A stretch of DNA of 23,116 nucleotides from Eubacterium sp. UBA3782 (GCA_002368795.1 DFFG01000028.1:7396-30511), one strand, 5' to 3'. Shown: positions 13,439-20,953, counted from the first letter of the stretch. The notes: a model not told the origin generated them from the letters alone. A program made the numbers and translations.

Positions 13439-15451
13439 TTAAACCTTAAACTCATCCGTCGCGATGGCTTCTACCACGGTCTCGAAGTAGACGCCGACGC
13501 CATAGATCTTTTCCGCCTTTATCTCGATGTGCGGCGTCTCCGAATTGCCGTTTCTTCTGGCCTTCTCACGGACCAGACGCAGCGCCAGGTCGGAGGCGTA
13601 TTTTTCTGCATCGGGATAGTGCTCAAATTTGATCCTGTTTTCGCCATCCATGACGGAGTAGCCATCCGGCATGGAACCGACATAGTCGGCGTGCACGCGG
13701 ATCGTCACCCGGGTGACCACCTGGCTGGCGATCGCGCCGAGGGCGTTGGCCACGGAGGAATACTGGTGCAGGATCGCCCTTGTCCCCAGCAGCTGTGCCA
13801 CACGCGGCAGGAAGATATGGATCGGTGCGCCTACGCCGATGATCGGCAGATCTGTCGTCAGGGCAAGCCGCATCCATTCCGGCTTTTTGCGGGTCAGTGC
13901 CTCGGCATAGGCTTCCTCGAAGGACTGCTCGATCAGCAGCCGGACGCCGTCCTCTCCCAGGAGCCGCCATTTTTTCGGATACTTCTGCAGCAGCAGGATC
14001 TCCGCGATCTGGCAGTACATTTTTTTCTCGACCAGCCGGTATACCGTCGCCGGAATCTCCGTCTCGGAAACGCCGGTGTTTTTCGACAGAAAGCGCAGTG
14101 CCTGCTTTGCCGCATCGGGACGGTAGAAGTCCAGGTCACCGCAGATCGTCATCATGTCGGTCGGTGTCAGACCGCTCCGCATCAGGACGCCTTCCTCCTC
14201 CAGACGCTCGGTATTCAGCTTGTAGATGCTGGTATCCAGCTGTTCGGCCAGATCCTCGAGGATCAGCGGATGTCCGCGCAGGATATCGCAGATATGCCGC
14301 TCAGCCGCAGTGTAGTTCGGATTGTCCCCGATGTCATTCTGGAGGACCATAAACTCGCTGAGCATCCGGGTATGATGTCTGCCCTCATCGGCCAGTTCCT
14401 TCAGCCGGTCTGTCACATAGGGATAGGTGGATGACAGCACGGACAGCGGGATCACCCGGTCGCCCTCCAGCACGATCTCCCCCTCAGAAAAACGAACGGC
14501 ACTGTCGCCGCCAAGCAGCGAGGTATTGACATACAGGCCCTTGACTGTCGTCTTCCACGGACCGATGCTGATGCCGTCCTTTGCCAGGATCGGACGTCCG
14601 TCCCGGATCAGGGCGATATCCGTCGTCGTTCCGCCCATGTCCACGATCAGCGCGTCGGGCTCGCCGGCGATCACACTTCCGCCGATGACACTCGCGGCTG
14701 GACCGGACAGCAGTGTGCCGACCGGCTGCTCTTTTGCCATCTCCTCGGTCAGAAGGCTTCCGTCGCTGCACACAACGGCGATGGGGATATCCAGGCCGCG
14801 CTCGGAAAGAGCCAGGCGCACCGCTTTCATGAAATCATCGATCAGCGGGATCAGTCTGGCGTTGAGCAGAGTTCCCGCACCTCTGCGGAGAGGATCCACA
14901 TCATCCGACATCTCAAAGGCTGTCGTGATGGGCACATCCAGCTTTTCTGAAAGGATCTGCTTTGCGATGCGCTCAAAACGGCCGCCGTTTGCTCTCGGAT
15001 AGATCTGGGTGATGCCGACGGCCTTGCAGCCCCGGAACATATCCGCGGCCTTTGCGGCAAGGTCATCCCAATCCGGTTCGATCGGATTGACATATATATT
15101 CTCCGGACGTCCGTCGATAAAGACCAGCTGCTCGATGTCGCGCAGCCCGTAGCGGGCATAGACCTGCTCCAGGTTCAGCGTAGACTTCGGCTCCATGCCG
15201 ATCATCAATCCCTTGGCTCTGCCTCCCTTGTTCTCCAGGCAGGCATTTGTGGCCAGAGTTGTTGAGATCGCAAGAAGCTCTGCCTGCTTTACATAGGTTT
15301 TGTCCATGGAATCCAGAGCTTTCAGAATACACTTTTCCAGATCGTCCCTGGTCGTCGGTGTCTTGCCGGAGCAGAGCACCTCCCTGTTGTCCATGTCATA
15401 GACGACGACGTCCGTGTAGGTGCCGCCGGTATCAATACCAATTCCTATCAT
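13439..15451 (-). CDS. Hydantoinase/oxoprolinase-family ASKHA protein
   Basis: The 670-residue protein belongs to the HyuA-like ATP-binding superfamily. The N-terminal domain begins IGIDTGGTYTDVVVYD (residues 4-19), and the second phosphate loop DMGGTTTD lies at 271-278. The C-terminal 300 residues differ from classical hydantoinases. About 377-430 reads like a winged helix (an ICDILRGHPLILEDLAEQL helix-turn-helix, then a RLEEEGVLMRSG wing). No HyuB partner is present. In corrinoid methyl-transfer loci such proteins occur beside the activator and may help ATP-driven reactivation, but their function is unproven; hydantoin or oxoproline hydrolysis is less likely here. AAGGA lies 11 nt before the ATG. 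It is the last gene of the five-gene operon, 29 bp behind araD. Confidence 0.8.
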   Translation of the reverse strand: MIGIGIDTGGTYTDVVVYDMDNREVLCSGKTPTTRDDLEKCILKALDSMDKTYVKQAELLAISTTLATNACLENKGGRAKGLMIGMEPKSTLNLEQVYARYGLRDIEQLVFIDGRPENIYVNPIEPDWDDLAAKAADMFRGCKAVGITQIYPRANGGRFERIAKQILSEKLDVPITTAFEMSDDVDPLRRGAGTLLNARLIPLIDDFMKAVRLALSERGLDIPIAVVCSDGSLLTEEMAKEQPVGTLLSGPAASVIGGSVIAGEPDALIVDMGGTTTDIALIRDGRPILAKDGISIGPWKTTVKGLYVNTSLLGGDSAVRFSEGEIVLEGDRVIPLSVLSSTYPYVTDRLKELADEGRHHTRMLSEFMVLQNDIGDNPNYTAAERHICDILRGHPLILEDLAEQLDTSIYKLNTERLEEEGVLMRSGLTPTDMMTICGDLDFYRPDAAKQALRFLSKNTGVSETEIPATVYRLVEKKMYCQIAEILLLQKYPKKWRLLGEDGVRLLIEQSFEEAYAEALTRKKPEWMRLALTTDLPIIGVGAPIHIFLPRVAQLLGTRAILHQYSSVANALGAIASQVVTRVTIRVHADYVGSMPDGYSVMDGENRIKFEHYPDAEKYASDLALRLVREKARRNGNSETPHIEIKAEKIYGVGVYFETVVEAIATDEFKV

Positions 15452-15480
15452 TCCGCAATAAATCCTTACTATTTCAATTT

Positions 15481-16176
15481 CTATTTCTGTCCGTAGTAGG
15501 CATTTGCGCCGTGCTTACGGAAATAATGCTTGTCCTGAAGCTCCTGCGGGGCAGGTCCGATCTCGGGATTGATCATCTCGCTCCAGGCTGCCATCTTTGC
15601 GACCTCCTCCACAACGACTGCATTGTGGACCGCCTCATGGGCATCCTTGCCCCAGGTGAAGACGCCGTGGTTCTTGCAAAGCGCACCGGGTACGGCGGCC
15701 GGGTCTTTTCCTCTCGCCGCAAAATCATCGGCGATCAGGACGCCTGTGTTCCACTCATAGGCTTCCTCGATCTCCTCCTTGGTCAGATTGCGTACACAGG
15801 GGATCTCTCCGTAAAAGTAATCCGCATGGGTCGTTCCGTAGCAGGGGATATCTCTGCCCGCCTGCGCCCAGCTGGTCGCCAGGGGAGAATGGGTATGCAC
15901 GATGCCGCCGACCTCCGGGAAGCGGTTGTAGAGCACGGTATGGGTGGGGGTATCCGATGAAGGATTGTATTTTCCCTCCACCTTTTCTCCCTTCAGATTC
16001 ACGACCACCATGTCGTCCGGTCCCAGTTCCTCGTAGGGTACACCGCTGGGCTTGATCACGAACAGACCGCTTTCCCGGTCGATTCCGCTCACATTGCCCC
16101 AGGTAAAGGTCACCAGTCCGTATTTTGGCAGAAGCATATTTGCCTCAAATACCTGTTTCTTTAATTCCTCAAGCAT
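15481..16176 (-). CDS. araD: L-ribulose-5-phosphate 4-epimerase
   Basis: It interconverts L-ribulose-5-phosphate and D-xylulose-5-phosphate, linking L-arabinose, L-ascorbate or L-xylulose catabolism to the pentose phosphate pathway. At 231 residues it has exactly the length of E. coli AraD and resembles it from MLEELK to the C-terminal AYYGQ. Zinc ligands H94, H96 and H170, base D119 and Y228 are present. D75 in SSDTPTH is the epimerase residue, where fuculose aldolase has Glu. AraD, UlaF and SgbE cannot be separated by sequence alone. The gene sits between the corrinoid activator and the hydantoinase-like gene, with no araA or araB nearby. The ribosome site AAAGGA is about 14 nt from the ATG, so translation may be weak. 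Confidence 0.9.
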   Translation of the reverse strand: MLEELKKQVFEANMLLPKYGLVTFTWGNVSGIDRESGLFVIKPSGVPYEELGPDDMVVVNLKGEKVEGKYNPSSDTPTHTVLYNRFPEVGGIVHTHSPLATSWAQAGRDIPCYGTTHADYFYGEIPCVRNLTKEEIEEAYEWNTGVLIADDFAARGKDPAAVPGALCKNHGVFTWGKDAHEAVHNAVVVEEVAKMAAWSEMINPEIGPAPQELQDKHYFRKHGANAYYGQK

Positions 16177-16243
16177 AAATATTGTTTAATTCCTTTCTTT
16201 TTTAGGGTTCAGGCTGTCTTCGCCTTCCGGAGGGAAAGATTCA

Positions 16244-17857
16244 TCAGTCTTCGGGGGCCCGCTCAAATTCCAGATGATCCACAAAGGTATCCTGGAAGAT
16301 ACTTTCGTTGGCAAGCTCGATGAAGTCTGCCATCTCCGACAGGCGGCAGGCGTACTCATACTGCCCGAAGTTCTTGACCGCCAGCTTTGCACCCTCACCG
16401 GCCGCATTGCCGATGGGATGGATGCGCTCCTTCAGCTCGTAGGGGATCATGCCGATCTCGCAGGCGCTTCCTGCATCCATATAGTTTCCGAAAGCACCGG
16501 CCAGGTATACCGCCTGCAGGTCCGCCGGCTCGATGCCAAGCTTGCCTGCCATGATCTCGATGCCGGCCGCGATCGCGCCCTTGGCCAGCTGCACCTCACG
16601 GATGTCCTTCTGGCTCAGGTAGATGTCCGCGCCGTTTGCCGTCTCGCTGCCGGGGATGAGCAGGAATGCCTTCTGCCCGCCGATCTGCACCAGACGGTCC
16701 TTCTGCGCGATGGCTGCCGGATCCTCCAGGTCATCCTCGTCCCTAAAGCCGCCGTAGGAATTGACAAAACCGCGGCGGATCAGATAGGCCAGAATGTCCA
16801 GAAGACCGGAACCGCAGATACCCACAGCCTTCGTATTTCCAACGATCTCCAGCTCAAAACCGTCTTCTGTCTCTTTCAGATGGCTGATGGCACCGTCCGA
16901 GCCGCGCATGCCGCACTCGATCTTTGCGCCCTCAAAGGCCGGACCGGCTGCCGTCGACGTGGTGACCATCCGGGTCCCGTTTGTCATGACCAGCTCGCCG
17001 TTCGTGCCGATATCGATCATCAGTGACGGCTGGGTGATGGTATCAAATGCTGTGGCCAGCATACAGGCGACCGTATCGGCGCCGACAAAGCCGGCGATGT
17101 TGGGAAGCAGGAAAACCCTGCCCTCCTTTGCTATTTTCAGGCCTGCCCGCTCCGGCGTCAGGATCATGCCCTCCCGGATCGCCGGCACATAGGGCGCCAG
17201 AACCAGAGACTGGGGCGATACGCCGTAAAACAGATGATGCATACAGGTATTTCCGACCACGGAGGCCTGCAGGATCTCCTCCACAGAAATGCCCTGATCC
17301 CGGGCAGCCTCGGCAAGCAGTCCGTTCAGCGCATCCACGATGACCTTGCGCATCTCCTTCTGGCCAGCATCTCCATGCTCCAGCACATAGTTGGCCCTGG
17401 AGATAACATCTCCGCCAAAGGCATGCTGCGGATTCATCCGGCTGACGGTCTGCAGCACACTGCCTGTGCCGCCGTCCAGCAGATAGCCGACGACGGTCGT
17501 TGTTCCTATATCAAAGGCCATCAGATAAAATGGCCTGTCACTGCCATCCTTCCAGGCGATCTGGGGATCCATCTCGACCTGACGCTCCATTCCTCCCTCG
17601 AGGATCCGGTGAACACCCTCGTTCACCATCAGATCGACCACGAGATCGCTCTCAACTTTTTCCTGACAGGCAAGCACAACACCCGTACGCTTGCCCTTCT
17701 CAATATTGACCTTGCATTTTCCGCATTTTCCTGCACCGCCGCAGGGTGCATCAGGTTCAAGTCCTGCCAGCCGCTCGGCCTCGAGGATCGTCGTCCCCTC
17801 CTCAACAGTCACTTCCTTATTTTTCAGATGGAAGGAAACCGTATAAAGCTTTGCCAT
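16244..17857 (-). CDS. Reductive activator of corrinoid proteins (2Fe-2S plus ASKHA ATPase)
   Basis: Corrinoid proteins drift from Co(I) to inactive Co(II); this class of protein re-reduces them at the cost of ATP. The 537-residue product starts with a plant-type ferredoxin domain, cysteines C39, C45, C48 (CGGAGKCGKC) and C64. A linker follows, then a RACo-type ASKHA ATPase domain (DUF4445) from about residue 110 with DIGTTTVVGYL, MIDIGTNGE, a GICGSGLLD block and a LAGAFGNYMDAG block. The ATG at 17857 was chosen for GAGGAG at 6 nt; a frame extending to 17920 would run through a terminator hairpin. It is expressed behind the corrinoid protein gene through an intrinsic terminator, which should keep it sub-stoichiometric. 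The partner corrinoid protein is almost certainly the one upstream. Confidence 0.9.
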   Translation of the reverse strand: MAKLYTVSFHLKNKEVTVEEGTTILEAERLAGLEPDAPCGGAGKCGKCKVNIEKGKRTGVVLACQEKVESDLVVDLMVNEGVHRILEGGMERQVEMDPQIAWKDGSDRPFYLMAFDIGTTTVVGYLLDGGTGSVLQTVSRMNPQHAFGGDVISRANYVLEHGDAGQKEMRKVIVDALNGLLAEAARDQGISVEEILQASVVGNTCMHHLFYGVSPQSLVLAPYVPAIREGMILTPERAGLKIAKEGRVFLLPNIAGFVGADTVACMLATAFDTITQPSLMIDIGTNGELVMTNGTRMVTTSTAAGPAFEGAKIECGMRGSDGAISHLKETEDGFELEIVGNTKAVGICGSGLLDILAYLIRRGFVNSYGGFRDEDDLEDPAAIAQKDRLVQIGGQKAFLLIPGSETANGADIYLSQKDIREVQLAKGAIAAGIEIMAGKLGIEPADLQAVYLAGAFGNYMDAGSACEIGMIPYELKERIHPIGNAAGEGAKLAVKNFGQYEYACRLSEMADFIELANESIFQDTFVDHLEFERAPED

Positions 17858-17877
17858 ACCGTTCTCCTCAAATAATG

Positions 17878-17910
17878 AAAAAGCGCTCCGGAGCAACAGC
17901 TTCGGAGCGC
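17878..17910 (-). terminator. Intra-operon terminator between corrinoid protein and activator genes
   Basis: A 12-bp stem with one A·C mismatch (17899-17910 with 17883-17894) and loop TGTT is followed by five T on the minus strand. The T-run ends about 10 nt before the activator Shine-Dalgarno. It probably ends most transcripts after the corrinoid protein gene and lets a fraction read on. Confidence 0.75.
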
Positions 17911-17953
17911 CGGAATTCAAGATAACCCGTACGTTAAGGTATTATGCTGTTAT

Positions 17954-18595
17954 TTATGCAGCGCCAACCAGCTTCTTAGCCAGCTCAGCTGCGGAAGCAG
18001 CATCCTCAGAATATCCATCAGCGCCGATCTCATCAGCGAACTCCTGAGTAATGGGAGCTCCGCCGACCATGACCTTGATGTTGCTGCGGAACGGTGCACC
18101 GTTCAGAGCGGCAACAGTGTCACGAAGGGACGGCATAGTGGTTGTCAGCAGTGCAGAGCAGGCAACGATCTTGGTATCCGGATTTGCATTTACGCACTCG
18201 ATGATCTTATCAGCCGGAACATCAACGCCAAGGTCGATAACTTCGAATCCAGCGGACTCAATCATCATAGCAACCAGGTTCTTGCCGATATCATGCAGGT
18301 CGCCAGCGACGGTAGCAATGATAACTTTGCCAAGAGCACCTGCAGCGCCGGAAGCAAGGTGGGGCTTAAGAACCTCAACACCAGCCTTCATAGCTTTTGC
18401 AGCTACCAGCATCTCAGGAACAAAGATCTCGTTGTTTTTGAACTTCTCACCGACAACGCCCATGGTGTCGATCATGCCCTTCTGAAGAATCTCAGTGGGA
18501 TCACAGCCATCAGCCAGAGCAGCCTCAACGGCAGCCGGAACCTTTTTTGCACGTCCACGCTCGATCAGCTCAGCAACTTCATCAATTTTCGACAT
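17954..18595 (-). CDS. Methyltransferase cognate corrinoid protein
   Basis: The 213-residue cytoplasmic protein carries a cobamide and shuttles a methyl group between a substrate methyltransferase and the methyltetrahydrofolate enzyme. Residues 1-88 form the helical cap (EILQKGMIDTMGVVGEKF, then EMLVAAKAM). The Rossmann B12 domain follows with the DxHxxG motif as GDLHDIG; H101 is the lower cobalt ligand. A CSALLTTTM segment and VGGAPIT complete the fold. It is of the MtmC/MtbC/MttC/MtqC class. GGAGG lies 8 nt before the ATG. It sits directly behind the methyltetrahydrofolate methyltransferase gene and before the activator gene. The substrate partner is not in the window. Confidence 0.93.
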   Translation of the reverse strand: MSKIDEVAELIERGRAKKVPAAVEAALADGCDPTEILQKGMIDTMGVVGEKFKNNEIFVPEMLVAAKAMKAGVEVLKPHLASGAAGALGKVIIATVAGDLHDIGKNLVAMMIESAGFEVIDLGVDVPADKIIECVNANPDTKIVACSALLTTTMPSLRDTVAALNGAPFRSNIKVMVGGAPITQEFADEIGADGYSEDAASAAELAKKLVGAA

Positions 18596-18648
18596 AATTT
18601 AGTCCTCCGCTTTCTTAAAAAAATAGATGTTTCTTTATTTATTTTTAG

Positions 18649-18756
18649 ATCCGGAACCGCACAAACAGGAACCGATCCGCATCAGCACCTGCGTCCGGAT
18701 TTAAAAATCTGGATATTTACAGCGTACGTCAGTTACACGGGCGGCGTCATCGCCGC
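18649..18756 (-). other. Structured spacer between methyltransferase and corrinoid protein genes
   Basis: The 170-bp gap holds two hairpins on the minus strand: GCGGCG-ATGA-CGCCGC (18741-18756), 10 nt after the methyltransferase stop, and ATCCGGA..TCCGGAT extended by CGCA/TGCG (18649-18655/18694-18700). AT-rich sequence follows up to the corrinoid Shine-Dalgarno. Neither hairpin has a T-run, so they look like mRNA stabilisers or processing sites. No B12 box was seen. Confidence 0.4.
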
Positions 18757-18765
18757 ATCCGTTTA

Positions 18766-19569
18766 TTACTTCTTGGGTCCGTACAGGCCATCCCGGAATC
18801 CGTCAATGTATTCCATGCAATAGTCATCGTTTCCGAGCAGGGCCTCAGTAGCGAAGATAACGCCAAGAAGGTCACGGTTTGTCGGATCGAAGATTGCACT
18901 GTCAAGTCCGGCCTTCATGGCCAGGCAGGTGAATCCGATATTAACCAGCTTACGAGCCGGCAGGTTGAAGGAGATATTGCTGACTGCGCCGGTGATGTGA
19001 ATGGTGGGATACTCATCACGAATGGTGTGCATGACTTCCTCGACCATTGCGATACCGTCCTCAGAGGTGCAGAGCATCTCGATCAGCGGATCGATATGGA
19101 TGCGGTTCGGAGCGATTCCATACTCTTTTGCCTTTGCCATGATGTCGTGGAATACTCTCAGGCGGTCGCCGGCAGTCTTCGGGATACCCTTGTCATCGCT
19201 GCAGAGGGCAACGACTTCCCACTTGGTATCAGCGATCGCCGGGAACAGGATGTCCATCTTGTTTCCCTCACCGGATACGGAGTTGATCAGACCCGGACGT
19301 TTGCAGTACGGGAAAACTTCCTTCAGGACATTTGCGCTGGGGCTGTCAACTGCGATCGGAACGTCTGTAACTTCCTGAATGCAGTCGATCATCCACTTCA
19401 TCGTCTCAACTTCCTCGATCTCCGGAACGGACGCACAGCAGTCGATAAAGTCTGCTCTTGCCTCAGCCTGTATGATCGCACGCTGTTTGATGAACTCAGC
19501 ATCTCTTCTGGCGATTGCGTCTGCTACAGATGGAATCGAGCCGTTGATTTTCTCACCAATAATAATCAT
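18766..19569 (-). CDS. Methyltetrahydrofolate:corrinoid methyltransferase
   Basis: The 267-residue TIM-barrel enzyme (pterin-binding, DHPS-like) moves a methyl group between the corrinoid protein and tetrahydrofolate. It resembles AcsE of acetogens and MtgA/MtqA of glycine betaine and quaternary amine demethylation. N-terminal IIIGEKING matches the family start; pterin-binding D75 (VDSP), N96 (INS), D160 (IDPL) and N198 (VSNIS, equivalent to N199 of AcsE as remembered) are all present. It is the promoter-proximal gene of the operon. GGGAGGAAA precedes the ATG by about 11 nt. With a downstream corrinoid protein and activator it forms the folate half of a methyl-transfer system feeding methyl-THF to the Wood-Ljungdahl or methionine pathways. 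Confidence 0.9.
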   Translation of the reverse strand: MIIIGEKINGSIPSVADAIARRDAEFIKQRAIIQAEARADFIDCCASVPEIEEVETMKWMIDCIQEVTDVPIAVDSPSANVLKEVFPYCKRPGLINSVSGEGNKMDILFPAIADTKWEVVALCSDDKGIPKTAGDRLRVFHDIMAKAKEYGIAPNRIHIDPLIEMLCTSEDGIAMVEEVMHTIRDEYPTIHITGAVSNISFNLPARKLVNIGFTCLAMKAGLDSAIFDPTNRDLLGVIFATEALLGNDDYCMEYIDGFRDGLYGPKK

Positions 19570-19615
19570 AGTTACATTTTCCTCCCAATGGATGTTGACA
19601 CCTAATTCATTTTAC

Positions 19616-19624
19616 ATTATATCA
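19616..19624 (-). promoter_or_regulatory. Extended -10 promoter of the methyl-transfer operon
   Basis: TGATATAAT on the minus strand is a perfect TATAAT (19616-19621) with an upstream TG. The -35 region is poor, which suits an extended -10 promoter or an activated one. The 5' leader would be about 40 nt, too short for a riboswitch. Confidence 0.6.
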
Positions 19625-19708
19625 CCTGTGCCCGAAAAGTATAGCAATTTTCGTTTTAGGCAGGAAGTTTTATGCATTTTGCACATTACAGTACGATATC
19701 TCTATTTG

Positions 19709-20494
19709 TCATACCCCCTGTCTTCGGCATATTCTGAGGATCTGCTCAAATTCCAGATTTCCGCCGAACAGATCCAGCGCACTTCCTATCGTAACATTGA
19801 TTCTGTCCTTTCCTGCCTTTTTCAGCCATTCCAGGTCGGAATAGCTTCCGACGCCTCCCGCGTAGGTCATGGGGACGTCCTCTGTCCGGGCAAGCATCTC
19901 GACCAGAGGCCTCTCCACGCCGGCAGCCTTTCCCTCCACGTCTGCTGCGTGGATTAAAAACTCGCTGCAGTATCCGGCAAAAAAGGACAGGCTCTGCCCG
20001 GTTACTTCCATATCGGTAAATTTCTGCCACCTGTCGGTGACCACATAATATTTTCCATCCCGCCTGCGGCAGGACAGGTCGAGCACCAGTCTTTCCCTTC
20101 CGACCGCGCGGACCATGCGCTCCAGATTCTCCAGATCGACTTTTCCGTCACGAAAGACGTAGGAAGTCACGATCACGTGGCTGGCCCCGGCATCCAGAAA
20201 CTCCTCTGCGTTATCCGCACGGATACCGCCGCCGGCCATCAGGCCGCCGGGCCATTCGCGGAAGGCCTTCATCGCCTCTGCCTTTGTCGCCTCGTAGTAG
20301 GGAGAACCTGCCGGATTCAGCAGGATAACATGGCCCCCGGGAAGGGAAAGACTCCGATACAGGTCAGCGTACCAGCCGCCGTCCTTGTCGGAGACAAAGT
20401 TTTCCTGTGCCTGGCTGCCTTCATCCCTAAGGCTCCCGCCGACGATCTGCTTGACTCTTCCGTTGTGGATATCGATGCATGGACGAAATTCCAT
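19709..20494 (-). CDS. hisA: ProFAR isomerase HisA, eukaryotic (HIS6) type
   Basis: It catalyses the fourth step of histidine synthesis, the Amadori isomerisation of ProFAR to PRFAR. The 261-residue protein begins FRPCIDIHNGRVKQIVGGSL and continues with FVSDKDGGWYADLY, GGGIRADNAEEFLDAGASHVIVTSYVF, VLDLSCRRRDGKYYV, EFLIHAADVEGKAAGV and GSALDLFGGNL. These match yeast HIS6 (261 residues) far better than typical bacterial HisA (about 240-245). D8 and the second aspartate (in VLDLSC) are the likely acid/base pair. GAGGAAATT precedes the ATG. No other his gene is beside it, so the gene is displaced from any his operon. No terminator separates it from the methyl-transfer operon, which has its own promoter. 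Confidence 0.88.
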   Translation of the reverse strand: MEFRPCIDIHNGRVKQIVGGSLRDEGSQAQENFVSDKDGGWYADLYRSLSLPGGHVILLNPAGSPYYEATKAEAMKAFREWPGGLMAGGGIRADNAEEFLDAGASHVIVTSYVFRDGKVDLENLERMVRAVGRERLVLDLSCRRRDGKYYVVTDRWQKFTDMEVTGQSLSFFAGYCSEFLIHAADVEGKAAGVERPLVEMLARTEDVPMTYAGGVGSYSDLEWLKKAGKDRINVTIGSALDLFGGNLEFEQILRICRRQGV

Positions 20495-20552
20495 AATTTC
20501 CTCTGCCGCCCGAAGCGGCTGTACTTCCCATCCCCGCGCGGCGGATTTTCCT

Positions 20553-20582
20553 TGCCAACCTGCCGCCGGACGTTATATAATC
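20553..20582 (+). promoter_or_regulatory. Predicted promoter of the rubredoxin gene
   Basis: TTGCCA (20553-20558) and TATAAT (20577-20582) are 18 bp apart. A leader of about 95 nt follows, with a small GGCC/GGCC hairpin around 20602-20620. Confidence 0.6.
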
Positions 20583-20682
20583 TGCTAAAAGTCACCCGTC
20601 CGGCCTTTCGGCTTCCGGCCGCTGCGGCGGACATGAGGCTTTGCCCAAATTTTTAGACTCTGTGAAAGGATGGTGCTTTACT

Positions 20683-20844
20683 ATGCAGAAATACGAGTGT
20701 GATACCTGTGGTTATGTTTACGATCCCGAAGAGGGCGATCCGGAAAACGGCATTGCTCCCGGAACCGCTTTTGAAGATCTTCCCGATGACTGGGGCTGCC
20801 CGCTCTGCGGCGTCGGCAAGGAGGATTTCCATCCGGTCGACTGA
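20683..20844 (+). CDS. Rubredoxin
   Basis: The 53-residue protein carries one Fe(Cys)4 centre and transfers single electrons in anaerobes. The motifs are CDTCGY (residues 6-11) and CPLCGVGKEDF (39-49), with the usual YDPEEGDPENGI and FEDLPDDWGCP segments. The ATG at 20683 gives the standard rubredoxin length; an in-frame ATG at 20641 would add an unlikely 14-residue extension. AAAGGATGG lies upstream at a long spacing. The gene is monocistronic, with its own promoter and terminator. A role in supplying electrons to the nearby corrinoid activator or in oxidative defence is possible but unsupported by linkage alone. Confidence 0.92.
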   Translation: MQKYECDTCGYVYDPEEGDPENGIAPGTAFEDLPDDWGCPLCGVGKEDFHPVD

Positions 20845-20880
20845 TCGTTGACGTGTCCGAATTGCCGGACATCCGTTCAT

Positions 20881-20930
20881 AAAAGGACTGCCATGCAAGG
20901 CGAAGCTGCCTTGGCGGCAGTCCTTTTTTT
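20881..20930 (+). terminator. Bidirectional terminator between rubredoxin and the PucR-type gene
   Basis: A 12-bp stem (AAAAGGACTGCC/GGCAGTCCTTTT) with an inner AAGGC/GCCTT hairpin is followed by T-rich sequence on the plus strand. On the minus strand the same stem ends in TCCTTTT, so it can serve both convergent genes. Confidence 0.85.
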
Positions 20931-20953
20931 GCTTTTTTAAGGTCGCCGGGAAC

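Noticed and set aside
15481..16176. Class II fuculose/rhamnulose aldolase
   Set aside because: The residue in SSDTPTH is Asp, and the D119/Y228 pair plus length match the AraD epimerase and not the aldolases.
19570..19708. Cobalamin or THF riboswitch before the methyl-transfer operon
   Set aside because: The leader after the predicted start is only about 40 nt, and no B12 box or junction stems were seen.
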